Positions 1-7,832 are shown, counted from the first letter of the stretch. The stretch: DNA of 36,417 nt from Clostridium sp. (GCA_015058405.1 SVCL01000143.1:1-36417); one strand, 5' to 3'. Program-made: numbers and translations. Notes: generated from the letters alone by a model not told the origin.

Positions 1-22
1 CTACCGACTGAGCTATCGAGCC
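1..22 (-). tRNA. tRNA 5' part, probably tRNA-Phe (cut by window edge)
   Basis: Read on the minus strand the first 22 bases give GGCTCGATAGCTCAGTCGGT plus AG, a typical acceptor arm followed by a D-arm start. It lies 6 bases after the 5S rRNA gene. The acceptor sequence GGCTCGA fits clostridial tRNA-Phe best from memory. The anticodon is outside the window, so the identity is an inference. Confidence 0.7.
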
Positions 23-28
23 ATATTT

Positions 29-145
29 ACCTGGCAACGTCCTACTCTCCCACACAGTCTCCCATGCAGTACCATTGGCGCTGTAGAGCTTAACTGTCCT
101 GTTCGGAATGGAAAGGAGTGTTTCCTCTACGCCATCATCACCAGA
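29..145 (-). rRNA. rrf: 5S ribosomal RNA
   Basis: The minus strand reads TCTGGTGATGATGGCG at the 5' end, contains the conserved CATTCCGAACAGGACAGTTA and AAGCTC segments, and finishes with GAGAGTAGGACGTTGCCAGG. These are the usual landmarks of a Firmicute 5S rRNA, and the two ends pair into helix I. Length is about 117 nt. There is no 23S rRNA on its upstream side: the next feature upstream is a promoter and then the hydG terminator. The gene is therefore either a solitary 5S-tRNA unit or the first gene of an unusually ordered cluster that continues beyond the left edge. Confidence 0.95.
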
Positions 146-155
146 TTCAATTAGT

Positions 156-184
156 ATTATATATATCAAATCGATTACTGTCAA
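156..184 (-). promoter_or_regulatory. Consensus sigma-A promoter for 5S rRNA
   Basis: On the minus strand TTGACA (184-179) is followed by a 17-nt spacer and TATAAT (161-156). The expected start, 6-7 nt further on, falls only about 4-5 nt before the mature 5S end. A perfect hexamer pair with ideal spacing is typical of stable-RNA promoters. Confidence 0.85.
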
Positions 185-259
185 TACTTTTTTTTATTTT
201 TTCTGCTTTTTTTCTTTAAATAATACAAAATAATATATTTTTTACACTTTAAATTTAAA

Positions 260-308
260 GAAAGATACTAAAATATTTGTACCTAAACAAAATACCTTAA
301 TATCTTTC
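260..308 (-). terminator. Intrinsic terminator after hydG
   Basis: Minus-strand GAAAGATA pairs with TATCTTTC across an AT-rich interior that can pair further, followed by a T-rich stretch. It begins about 20 nt after the hydG stop codon. Confidence 0.6.
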
Positions 309-326
309 TATAAGTATAACTATAAA

Positions 327-1745
327 TTAGAAACGGAAGTCTCTTTTTCCTTCTTCTATATCTTTAAAGTGTTTTAATACTAAGTCATGTACCTTTTCAC
401 TTGGGATATTTTTAAGTTCTCTTTCTATAATTGCTTTGGCTGATTCTTTAGTAGCCTCTGAGGCATAATCCTCTAAATATTCTTTTAATGTCATAAGAGC
501 ATTAGGTTGACAGCAATTAGCTATCTTGCCGCCTTTAACAAGGCTCATAAATCTATCTCCTGTACGTCCTTCCCTATAGCAAGCTGTACAAAAACTTGGT
601 ATATAGCCTAAATCTAATAGCCATCTTACAACTTCATCTAATGTTCTATCATCAGACACATCAAACTGTGCAGAATTATCCTCTTCATTTTCCTTTTCTG
701 CATAGCCACCAACGCTTGTACTAGAAGCTCCACTAACTTGTGATATACCTAAATCTAATACTTTTTCACGAGTTTTTTGTGATTCACGTGTTGAAACTAT
801 CATACCTGTATAAGGTACTGCTATACGTAATACAGCTACTATCTTTTGGAACATTTCATCTGAAATTGCATCACTAAAATCTTCTGGAGCAATATCATCT
901 GCTGGACGTATACGAGGTACACTTATAGTATGAGGTCCTACTCCATGAACTGCTTCTAGATGTTCCGCATGCATTAATAGTCCAACAAAATCATACTTAT
1001 ACATATTTAATCCAAATAATACTCCTAAACCTACATCATCAATACCACCTTCCATAGCACGATCCATAGCTTCTGTATGATATGCATAATCATGCTTTGG
1101 TCCAGTTGGATGAAGTTCTTCATAGCTTTTCTTATTATATGTTTCTTGGAATAATATATATGTTCCTATACCAGCTTCCTTTAGCTTACGATAATTTTCA
1201 ACAGTTGTTGCTGCTATATTAACATTTACTCTACGTATAGCTCCATTTTTATGTTTTATACTATAAATAGTTTTTATACTCTCTAAAACATATTCAATAG
1301 GATTATTAACTGGATCTTCTCCTGTTTCTAATGCTAAACGCTTATGTCCCATATCTTGCAAAGCATTAACTTCTTTAACAATTTCCTCTTGTGTAAGTTT
1401 CTTTCTGCAAATATGCTTATTTTTATGATGGTATGGACAATACACACACCCATTAACACAATAATTTGATAAATATAATGGTGCAAACATTACTATACGA
1501 TTACCATAAAACTTTTGTTTTATTTCTTTAGCAAGTTCAAACATTTTTTGATTTTCATCTTCTAAATCACATTCAAGTAATACTAACGCTTCTTTATGAG
1601 ATAGACCTTTGCAATCTTTAGCTCTTTCTATTAAACTATCAATTAACTCTCTATTATTTTTATTCTTTTCTGCATACTCAATAGTTTTTAAAATTTCTTC
1701 ATTATCAATGAATTCTGTTGCCACCTTAGATTTAGGATTATACAT
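327..1745 (-). CDS. hydG: [FeFe]-hydrogenase H-cluster maturase HydG (radical SAM)
   Basis: HydG cleaves tyrosine with S-adenosylmethionine chemistry to make the CO and CN- ligands of the [FeFe]-hydrogenase H-cluster. At 472 residues it has the usual length. The radical SAM cluster motif CX3CX2C is present as C96, C100 and C103 (NYCVNGCVYC). The C-terminal motif for the second, dangler-iron cluster, CX2CX22C, is present as C386, C389 and C412, which separates HydG from its paralog ThiH. The family is established; placing this protein in it rests on these motifs and overall similarity. It starts 13 bp after the stop of the small TM1266-type gene, so the two are probably co-transcribed from the promoter at 2257-2285. 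The companion maturases hydE and hydF and the hydrogenase itself are not in this window. Confidence 0.96.
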   Translation of the reverse strand: MYNPKSKVATEFIDNEEILKTIEYAEKNKNNRELIDSLIERAKDCKGLSHKEALVLLECDLEDENQKMFELAKEIKQKFYGNRIVMFAPLYLSNYCVNGCVYCPYHHKNKHICRKKLTQEEIVKEVNALQDMGHKRLALETGEDPVNNPIEYVLESIKTIYSIKHKNGAIRRVNVNIAATTVENYRKLKEAGIGTYILFQETYNKKSYEELHPTGPKHDYAYHTEAMDRAMEGGIDDVGLGVLFGLNMYKYDFVGLLMHAEHLEAVHGVGPHTISVPRIRPADDIAPEDFSDAISDEMFQKIVAVLRIAVPYTGMIVSTRESQKTREKVLDLGISQVSGASSTSVGGYAEKENEEDNSAQFDVSDDRTLDEVVRWLLDLGYIPSFCTACYREGRTGDRFMSLVKGGKIANCCQPNALMTLKEYLEDYASEATKESAKAIIERELKNIPSEKVHDLVLKHFKDIEEGKRDFRF

Positions 1746-1758
1746 GTTCTCTAGCTCC

Positions 1759-2025
1759 TTACTTGTTTTCGTTATTTAAAGGCACTTTTGAATAAATAGT
1801 TTTTGTATTAACTCCTGGCAGCATTCCAAGCTTACCTGATAGTGCACTTATTACATCACTAGGTGCATCTACTACTATACTTATTATCGAAACACTTTTA
1901 CTTTTATACGGAATTCCCATTCTACCAATGATATATTCACCATATGTATGTAAAATAGTATTAAGCTTTTCTACAGACTTCACATCCTCTACAATAACAC
2001 CAATAAGTGCAATTCTTGTATTCAT
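1759..2025 (-). CDS. TM1266-family iron-only hydrogenase system putative regulator
   Basis: An 88-residue protein with an alternating beta-alpha-beta pattern beginning MNTRIALIGVIVED and a conserved GRMGIPY segment. This matches the small ACT/NikR-C-like family annotated as putative iron-only hydrogenase system regulator (TM1266 type). Members sit next to hydE, hydF or hydG; the exact function is not settled. There is no DNA-binding domain, so ligand sensing or protein interaction is more likely than direct operator binding. The start is supported by AGGGAG 8 nt upstream of ATG. It is first in a two-gene unit with hydG and is preceded by a long leader with a terminator, so its expression may be attenuated. 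Confidence 0.85.
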   Translation of the reverse strand: MNTRIALIGVIVEDVKSVEKLNTILHTYGEYIIGRMGIPYKSKSVSIISIVVDAPSDVISALSGKLGMLPGVNTKTIYSKVPLNNENK

Positions 2026-2250
2026 AAATAATTCTCCCTATATACATCTTCTATATAATAAAAAGACAATCCCAAAGATTAAATCCTAAGAATTGTCCAT
2101 AACAATTAACATCATATACATATAAATATATAATGAAAAATTAAACTTCAAGCTATTATTACCGCCTTATTACCAGGAAAATCCTCATGCCTTCAGTACG
2201 ATTTTTTTATATTCTGTTCACCCTCAGAATTTATTTATCTTCAAGCTCAC
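2026..2250 (-). ncRNA. Candidate cis-regulatory 5' leader of the hydG operon
   Basis: From the predicted start near 2250 to the ATG at 2025 the transcript would carry about 225 nt of leader. It holds a short hairpin ATTCTG...CAGAAT (about 2214-2233), a less AT-rich block around 2160-2205, and the terminator at 2059-2097. A competing hairpin, AATTGT (2107-2102) with ACAATT (2096-2091), uses the 5' arm of that terminator, so the two folds exclude each other. I could not match it to a riboswitch class I know. Confidence 0.4.
2059..2097 (-). terminator. Terminator inside the hydG-operon leader
   Basis: Minus-strand GACAATTC (2097-2090) pairs with GGATTGTC (2072-2065), including one G-T pair, and runs straight into TTTTT. 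It ends about 33 nt before the regulator start codon and lies downstream of the promoter at 2257-2285. It can therefore stop transcripts of the hyd leader as well as read-through from the upstream 1068-aa gene, for which I see no closer terminator. Confidence 0.7.
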
Positions 2251-2256
2251 TTTTCC

Positions 2257-2285
2257 ATTATATAACTTATATTCCTTTTTTTCAA
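2257..2285 (-). promoter_or_regulatory. Promoter of the hydG operon
   Basis: Minus strand: TTGAAA (2285-2280), 17-nt spacer, TATAAT (2262-2257). This is close to perfect for sigma-A and lies between the upstream gene's stop (2330) and the hyd leader. Confidence 0.75.
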
Positions 2286-2329
2286 ACTTATTTAATTTTT
2301 ATCTTTTTGTTGATTTATTTTAAATTAAA

Positions 2330-5300
2330 CTATACAAAATTTTTAAGATATTTTCTAATTAACTCTTCATCTATAGGTGGACAAGTAATACCTGTACCTT
2401 CTAAAGCCTTATCTGCATTAGTTGTTCCATGGCGTGCTTCTACTTCACCATATCTAAATGCTAATTCCTCTTCTTTATTTTTCTTAGTAATTTTAAATAA
2501 AGCTTCTAATAATTTTAATGGATGCTCATTTCCTGATTTATAAAGAATACCCTTCCATTCTTCATAACCCATAGGTTTTGCTTCATATCCACTTTCATTT
2601 ATAATTTCACCTAACCATCTTAATGGAACTTTCACTGAATTTAATAGGTTATATGCTTTTCCATAAGATTCTCCCTTAGTAGATATACTAACTATTGCAT
2701 CTGCAATATAATCAACTTGAGTCATGTGCATATTCATATCTATAAGTGGATAAGACTTAGTATCAATTATAGCCTTTATTGTTCTACTTACAGAATCACC
2801 TAACTTCCATATACCAGTATCTGTAGCTCCTGTAATTTCACCTGGACGATATATAGCAGCTTTTAAACCACGTTCTCTTGCCACATGAATAATATTTTCA
2901 GCAACCCACTTAGTCTCACTATAAGATAGATAATATCCCTTACATTCTTTTAATTCATCATCTTCTGATACTTCTTTATTAAAGTAACTTGGATTATCAA
3001 ATACACTATAAGAAGATACATAGTTATAGAATTTTTGTTTACCTGTACAAGCTAATTCTATAGTTTTTACAGTTCCTAATACATTAGCATCTTTTAATTT
3101 TGCATAAGGATATATGAAGTTTAATACTGCTCCATTATGATAAATAATATCTATATTTTCAGTTAAGAATTTATACACATCTTCCTTTATACCTAATAAA
3201 GGTTTTTCAAGAGAACCTAACACTGGTACTATATATTCTGCATATTCTTCTTTCCACACCTTATAATATTCCATATTATCTTTAATTCTTTGTAATCCAG
3301 CTTCTTCACTCTTAGCTCTTACATGACAATAAATCTTTCCCTTTGTAGTTGATAATAAACTTCTTATTAAATATGCTCCAACAAATCCTGTTGTTCCTGT
3401 TAAGAAGATATTTTTCATTTCTGGATCTTTTGTTTCATATTCAGATGCTGTTATTTTTTCATCTAATACTACTTCATCACGTAAGAAGGACTTGTCCTTT
3501 TCTAACGAAGATAAATCTTCTCCTGCTAAAGACTTATCTATATATTCAGCAATATTTTGTATTGTAGGGCTTTCAAAAATAAATGCTACTGGAACACTTA
3601 CTTTAAATACTTTTTCAATACTATTAGTAAGACCTACTACTTGTAATGAATCCATACCTAAACTTAAAATATTATCGTCTATTGTAGCTTTAACAGAGAA
3701 ATCGCTTTTAATTATATTGCCTAATGCTTCTTGAGTTTTTGTATTATATACTATAATTTTTTCCTCTTGATTATCCTTTGTGCTACCTACTAAAGGTAAC
3801 TCACCTGCATTATACTTTCTTGCGGCTGCCATTATTGATATTTTTCCATTATCAGAAGCAGGAATATTTTTAATATCTGCAAATCCAACTTCATAAGGAG
3901 TAATTTCAAAGTATTTTAAAATACAAGAATTTATCTTATCAATTAACTCATCTGTATGAATATTTTTAATAAGTTCATCTTTTCCAGCAATTATTATTAC
4001 TAACTTTTCTTTATTATCTCTATTTACTGAAAAAGGCACTATAGTTGCTAAATTTAATTCAGGTATATTATGCTTTAATTTCAAAACAATATCGTTTGGT
4101 AAAATATTATTACCATTTACTATTATTAATTCTTTTATACGTCCTGTTATATAAATATGACCATTTCTTATAATTCCTAAATCACCTGTTCTAAGGAAAT
4201 TACCATCATATCCTTTAAGAGTACCCTCAAAAGTTTCCTTAGTGGCTTCTTCATTTTCATAATATCCTTTAGCATTACATCCTGATTGAGTCCACACTTC
4301 TCCAAATTCATCTTCCGCACATTCTTCTAAAGTAGCTGGATTTACAATCTTAAATAATACTCCTGGTATTGGTGTACCACTTGATACAAATTCTATAGTA
4401 TTTTCTGTTTTTTCATCTGCTAAACTTAACTTTCCATCTTTATAAGCTTCAAAATCTAAACTTAAGTTTGTATTTTCATCATACCTAGGTGCTACACTTA
4501 TACCACAAGCAGTTTCGCTCAATCCATATCCTGGTCCAAACTTATCTATAGTAACATTAAATTCTTTGTACTCATTAACAAAGTTAACCATAGCTTCATA
4601 GCTTACCATTTCTGATCCATTTAAAAATAATTTAACTGTTGATAAATCTATATTTTTTTCTTTTAGAAAGCTAGCTGGTACTAACTTAGGATAAGTTTCA
4701 TATACAGAGTTTGGTGCAAGGGTAACATCTGCCTTAAATTCATTAATTCCTTCAACCCATCTAGATGGTTTTTCTAAAAATGCTGCTGGTGACATAACCC
4801 CTGAACATATATTGTCTCTTATAACAGCTGAGAATATCAAATAAGCTAACCCTAAATTATGGAAGAAAGGAACCCATCCAAATACTCTTCTTATTTGACT
4901 ATATACTTCTAAGCATCCATTTAATGAACTTAATAAGTTTCCATACCTAACTAATATACCTTTTGGTGCACTAGTTGACCCTGAAGTATATTGTATATAA
5001 ATAACATCTTCTAAAGTAATATGTTCCGGTTCAAATTCTTTAGTATCTTCACATTTTTCTACATCAACAATTTTTATCGCATTTAACAATCCCGTATAAT
5101 TACTATTTTCTTTTAACTTTAATAGAACGCCTTCTATAGTATTTTTTAACTTAGTTCCACACAATATAAATTTAGGTTTACATGAATTCATTACTGATAG
5201 GAATCTGTCCATCTTGCTAGAATCAATTGGTGGTGGAATTAGTGTAAATATCACTCCTGATAATACTGATGCCACAACTGATAAGACATTATCACAAGTC

Positions 5301-5533
5301 TGAGTTGCAAATATTATTGCTCTATCTCCCTTTTTTGCGCCTTGTTTTTTTAATTCAGCTGCTATATTTAACGATTTATATAATAATTCTTTTCTTGTAA
5401 TTTCTGTTACTATTTTATTATCTCCAATAAAGTCATAAAAAGTAAAACATGTTTCGTTTCCTTTTTGTCCTTCAGAGTTTAGTTTCAACCTTTTGTAAAA
5501 ATCATTATCATTTTCCTTAATATAATATTTCAT
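2330..5533 (-). CDS. Adenylation-carrier-thioester reductase enzyme (FAAL/CAR-like, A-T-R)
   Basis: This is a three-part enzyme that should activate a carboxylic acid as an adenylate, load it on its own phosphopantetheine arm and release it reductively as an aldehyde or alcohol. Residues (counted from the GTG at 5536) about 30-570 form an AMP-forming ligase: YTSGSTSAPKG at 183-193, FFHNLGL at 224-230, GYGLSE near 336-341, RTGD at 449-452, and the catalytic lysine in NGK at 565. The HNLGL motif and sequence style resemble fatty-acyl-AMP ligases more than amino-acid adenylation domains. A carrier domain follows with LGMDSL (Ser630). The remainder is an NAD(P)H thioester reductase with GTTGFVG (714-720) and Tyr872/Lys876. 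GTG at 5536 is in frame, but ATG at 5533 is better spaced from GGGAG. It stands alone with its own promoter. Substrate and product are unknown; a phosphopantetheinyl transferase must come from elsewhere. Confidence 0.88.
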   Translation of the reverse strand: MKYYIKENDNDFYKRLKLNSEGQKGNETCFTFYDFIGDNKIVTEITRKELLYKSLNIAAELKKQGAKKGDRAIIFATQTCDNVLSVVASVLSGVIFTLIPPPIDSSKMDRFLSVMNSCKPKFILCGTKLKNTIEGVLLKLKENSNYTGLLNAIKIVDVEKCEDTKEFEPEHITLEDVIYIQYTSGSTSAPKGILVRYGNLLSSLNGCLEVYSQIRRVFGWVPFFHNLGLAYLIFSAVIRDNICSGVMSPAAFLEKPSRWVEGINEFKADVTLAPNSVYETYPKLVPASFLKEKNIDLSTVKLFLNGSEMVSYEAMVNFVNEYKEFNVTIDKFGPGYGLSETACGISVAPRYDENTNLSLDFEAYKDGKLSLADEKTENTIEFVSSGTPIPGVLFKIVNPATLEECAEDEFGEVWTQSGCNAKGYYENEEATKETFEGTLKGYDGNFLRTGDLGIIRNGHIYITGRIKELIIVNGNNILPNDIVLKLKHNIPELNLATIVPFSVNRDNKEKLVIIIAGKDELIKNIHTDELIDKINSCILKYFEITPYEVGFADIKNIPASDNGKISIMAAARKYNAGELPLVGSTKDNQEEKIIVYNTKTQEALGNIIKSDFSVKATIDDNILSLGMDSLQVVGLTNSIEKVFKVSVPVAFIFESPTIQNIAEYIDKSLAGEDLSSLEKDKSFLRDEVVLDEKITASEYETKDPEMKNIFLTGTTGFVGAYLIRSLLSTTKGKIYCHVRAKSEEAGLQRIKDNMEYYKVWKEEYAEYIVPVLGSLEKPLLGIKEDVYKFLTENIDIIYHNGAVLNFIYPYAKLKDANVLGTVKTIELACTGKQKFYNYVSSYSVFDNPSYFNKEVSEDDELKECKGYYLSYSETKWVAENIIHVARERGLKAAIYRPGEITGATDTGIWKLGDSVSRTIKAIIDTKSYPLIDMNMHMTQVDYIADAIVSISTKGESYGKAYNLLNSVKVPLRWLGEIINESGYEAKPMGYEEWKGILYKSGNEHPLKLLEALFKITKKNKEEELAFRYGEVEARHGTTNADKALEGTGITCPPIDEELIRKYLKNFV

Positions 5534-5578
5534 CACTACACTCCCTTATTATGAATATTTTGGAATTACTTCGTTTAT

Positions 5579-5607
5579 ATATTACTACTTTTTTTTAATG
5601 GAAACAA
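5579..5607 (-). promoter_or_regulatory. Likely promoter of the A-T-R enzyme
   Basis: Minus strand TTGTTT (5607-5602), 17-nt spacer, TAATAT (5584-5579), about 45 nt before the start codon. The hexamers are less than perfect, so this is an inference from spacing and position. Confidence 0.45.
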
Positions 5608-5609
5608 TG

Positions 5610-5865
5610 TATTTTTATATTATTATTCAAAAAAATATACTTTTTTTTGAGTTAATACATCTTCTTGCCACAACTCGTTATACTCTTCAGTTCAGTATTT
5701 TAGTAATATTCTATATCAATTAATGATTTTCAAAAAAAAATTTGAATATGGATTTAAAATTCTTTATATTTTATAGTAACTTTCTTAAAAAAACATTGTT
5801 AAAATTTAAAACTTAAATTTCACTTAACTTTTGAACTGATGATATCAAAATCTAATTCGAAGGGC
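5610..5865. other. Gene-free AT-rich intergenic stretch
   Basis: No open frame with a ribosome binding site and no strong hairpin is visible between the A-T-R promoter and the palindromic repeat at 5866. It contains several poly-A/poly-T runs and could hold upstream control sites I cannot identify. Confidence 0.5.
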
Positions 5866-5933
5866 CTATATCAAAAGTCTTAAGTTAATGATGTCATAAC
5901 ATCTTTAGTATTTAAGTATTCCTTTTGATACAG
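5866..5933 (+). repeat. Palindromic repeat element, copy A
   Basis: A 68-bp unit starting CTATATCAAAAG and ending CTTTTGATACAG, with a central hairpin GATGT-CATA-ACATC followed by the shared core TTTAGTATTTAAGTATTCC. The ends are inverted repeats of each other. The copy begins 7 bases beyond the stop of the TIGR04076 gene, on the side where its transcript would end, so it may serve as its 3' hairpin. Copies B (15203-15281) and C (21947-22033) share the layout and orientation. Confidence 0.75.
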
Positions 5934-5940
5934 TCCATAC

Positions 5941-6192
5941 TTATTCTTCTATTCTTTCCCCATGAACTATAACTCTTCCCCCATCTGGACATTTAAAATC
6001 AAACATAGGAGCTTTTTTATTTCCATAATCTAAATTAGCACCATTTTTTAGTGCATATACAAATGGATATATACAATTCCATAATTCGTGGCATAAAGGT
6101 GGACATATATCATCTATTATGAATTCATCGCCTTTTTTACAATACCCACCTCTGCATTTACTTTCTATTACTGTTACTTTAACCTTTGACAT
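5941..6192 (-). CDS. TIGR04076 family protein
   Basis: An 83-residue protein, MSKVKVTVIESKC at the start, with KKGDEF, the IYPFVYALKNGA segment and the late KCPDGG. These match the small TIGR04076 family, whose function is not known. It carries six cysteines (C13, C18, two in the CPPLCHELWNC stretch, one later in it, and one in KCPDGG), which could bind metal, but that is inference. The start is supported by GGGGAA upstream of ATG. It is apparently monocistronic, with repeat copy A just after the stop. Confidence 0.8.
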   Translation of the reverse strand: MSKVKVTVIESKCRGGYCKKGDEFIIDDICPPLCHELWNCIYPFVYALKNGANLDYGNKKAPMFDFKCPDGGRVIVHGERIEE

Positions 6193-6322
6193 CTTCTATA
6201 TTCCCCATTCCATTGTATTTTTATATTTTTGTATTTTTGTATTTTTTACTTTTTAATAATATTTTTCATATAAACATTTAAAAGCCAACTGCTTGTCCAT
6301 CTTTGTGTTTACATCAAAATAA

Positions 6323-6374
6323 AATATACACTAACACTTATTTTTTATTTTAAAATTAAGTATTAGTGTATATT
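6323..6374 (-). terminator. Terminator after the 48-aa gene
   Basis: An 18-bp inverted repeat with one mismatch (6323-6340 with 6357-6374, beginning AATATACACTAACACTTA) lies 8 nt after the stop at 6382. On the minus strand it is followed by a T-rich run. Confidence 0.7.
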
Positions 6375-6381
6375 TAAAATT

Positions 6382-6528
6382 TTAAAAATGTGAATTTATT
6401 TCATGTTGGATTCTCTTTAAATCTTTTAACCTTAAATTAGTTTTTTCCATTATGTTATTAAAAGATTCACCTGCAATCATCATTTCTCTGGCTTGTTGCT
6501 TTAATGATTCAACACTACTTCTGTTCAT
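6382..6528 (-). CDS. Small 48-aa HTH-like protein
   Basis: A 48-codon frame starts MNRSSVESLKQQAREMM and ends HEINSHF, preceded by GGAGG with 7-nt spacing. That is a strong, correctly placed ribosome binding site for so short a frame. Residues about 9-40 (AREMMIAGESFNNIMEKT) follow the pattern of a resolvase/transposase-type helix-turn-helix: a helix, a Gly turn, then a second helix with an Ile and Thr. There is no catalytic domain, so it could be a tiny DNA-binding or helical adaptor protein. A strong terminator follows directly. I do not recognise a named family. Neighbours give no functional clue. Confidence 0.65.
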   Translation of the reverse strand: MNRSSVESLKQQAREMMIAGESFNNIMEKTNLRLKDLKRIQHEINSHF

Positions 6529-6622
6529 AAGATAACCTCCAATACTATTATTAATAAACTTAGTTTATCTTTTATGAAGGAAGTCTATTCATTGAGTTAT
6601 CTTAATACTATTTACTTGTACA

Positions 6623-7129
6623 TTATTTTTTAAAATCCAATTCCCACCATAAAGTATCTGATTTTTTATATAAATCAAATCCACATCTTTTTAATATATT
6701 TTGAGATGCAAATCCATCTATATCTGTTTCTGCAATTACTCTATCTATTTCTTTTTGGCAGCTTGCCCATTTACAAAAGGCTTCTACTGTTTCTGTCATA
6801 TAGCCATTATGCTCAAATTCTTTTCCTAAACCGTACCCTATTTCAACTTCGTGATTTTCATTTGGAACATCTTTAAAATCTATCGAGCCAACAACCACTC
6901 TATCTGACTTTCTTAAAATTAACCAAAAAGTATGATATAAATAATTCTTTTCATCCTTTTCTGTAATTAATAACTGTCCTTTGATAATTTCTTTAAAAAA
7001 CCCCTCAATTGGCTCAGCCTTATAAAGGCAATCTAATTCTTTTTCTAATGACTCAATGTCTTCTAACCATAACTTTAACTCACTAGATTTAAGAGGAATA
7101 ATTTCTAATCTTTCTGTTTCAATCCTCAC
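6623..7129 (-). CDS. GNAT acetyltransferase, RimJ/RimL-like
   Basis: A 168-residue GNAT protein. MRIETERLEIIPL at the N-terminus is the typical opening of the RimJ/RimL branch. VEIGYGLGKEFEHNGYMTE is the acetyl-CoA-binding strand-loop-helix region, with the usual Gly loop partly replaced (HNGYMTE). AETDIDGFASQNILKRCGF is the classic late motif, with Asn ahead of the final helix. The substrate could be a ribosomal protein N-terminus, an antibiotic or a small molecule; it cannot be read from sequence. The start codon is GTG and abuts the TAG of the upstream small membrane gene with no gap, so the two are translationally coupled. Confidence 0.85.
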   Translation of the reverse strand: MRIETERLEIIPLKSSELKLWLEDIESLEKELDCLYKAEPIEGFFKEIIKGQLLITEKDEKNYLYHTFWLILRKSDRVVVGSIDFKDVPNENHEVEIGYGLGKEFEHNGYMTETVEAFCKWASCQKEIDRVIAETDIDGFASQNILKRCGFDLYKKSDTLWWELDFKK

Positions 7130-7309
7130 CTATTCTTCTCCTTCTTCAACTATATCATTAACTTCTTTTAGTTCTTCAGGATCTTTTAAATAATTAGTAG
7201 TATTATTACAACAATACATACCTTTCTTAATTGGTGCTATAAAAAATCCTGCAACTACTCCTGCAAAAAAACATGCAGTTCCAAGTAATATTTGTTCTTT
7301 TCTTTTCAT
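7130..7309 (-). CDS. Small single-pass membrane protein
   Basis: About 59 residues from ATG at 7309 (MKRKEQILLG). A GTG at 7318 is in frame but overlaps the likely Shine-Dalgarno GGTGAGG, so the ATG is preferred. Lys/Arg residues precede one hydrophobic segment (LLGTACFFAGVVAGFFIAPI), followed by a polar tail with a Cys-Cys pair and an acidic end (VEEGEE). This resembles YtxH-like small membrane proteins in layout only. The stop is fused to the start of the GNAT gene downstream. Confidence 0.6.
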   Translation of the reverse strand: MKRKEQILLGTACFFAGVVAGFFIAPIKKGMYCCNNTTNYLKDPEELKEVNDIVEEGEE

Positions 7310-7376
7310 ATGCCTCACCCTTCTTTATAATTTATTTTCATCTGTTTCTATAAAAATAATATGATAATATTCTTAA

Positions 7377-7832
7377 CTAAATACATTTTTCAAAGCATAT
7401 AGATTCAGGCTTCTTAGCATATACTCCATAATTATCTATGACTTTATACCCATTATTCTTATAAAAATTAACTGCGTTAGTATTTACTTTTCTTGTTGAT
7501 ATTACTATCTTCTTGTAGTGTAATTCTTTCGCTCTCTCTTCTAAGAAACATAATATACTAGACCCTATACCTTTATGCTTTTTTCTTGCATACATTCTTT
7601 TTATTTCTGCTACATCATTTGAAATATTTCTTAAAACTCCACATCCTACTGCTTCATTATCAGAATCTCTCGCTATTACAAATAATGCACGTTCATTTAA
7701 GACATCTTTTGTATTAAAATTCGATCTTCCATCACTTCCTGTAATGTCCTTTAATTCATCTGACAGTTCATTAATTAGTATATTTGCATCGACACTAGCG
7801 ATATTCTCTGCATTTATAACTATCTTCTCCAT
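7377..7832 (-). CDS. GNAT family N-acetyltransferase
   Basis: A 151-residue GNAT domain. VAEIKRMYARKKHKGIGSSI (about 74-93) is the beta4 strand plus acetyl-CoA loop in the form KKHKGIGSS. ISTRKVNTNAVNFYKNNGYK is the Asn-containing beta5/alpha4 motif ending in a canonical NxGY. The protein consists of little more than the catalytic fold, so the acceptor is unknown. It stands between two short intergenic gaps and is probably transcribed alone or with the downstream small membrane-protein/GNAT pair, since I see no terminator in the 58-nt gap. Confidence 0.87.
   Translation of the reverse strand: MEKIVINAENIASVDANILINELSDELKDITGSDGRSNFNTKDVLNERALFVIARDSDNEAVGCGVLRNISNDVAEIKRMYARKKHKGIGSSILCFLEERAKELHYKKIVISTRKVNTNAVNFYKNNGYKVIDNYGVYAKKPESICFEKCI

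Noticed and set aside
2026..2250. Known riboswitch class in the hyd leader
   Set aside because: I compared it by eye with the consensus of TPP, SAM-I, c-di-GMP-I and II, lysine, THF, ZTP, M-box, T-box and guanidine elements as I remember them, and found no match beyond short chance strings.
2187..2543. 118-aa plus-strand frame over the hyd leader and the end of the A-T-R gene
   Set aside because: Antisense to a clear coding end, very Phe/Ile-rich, no ribosome binding site.
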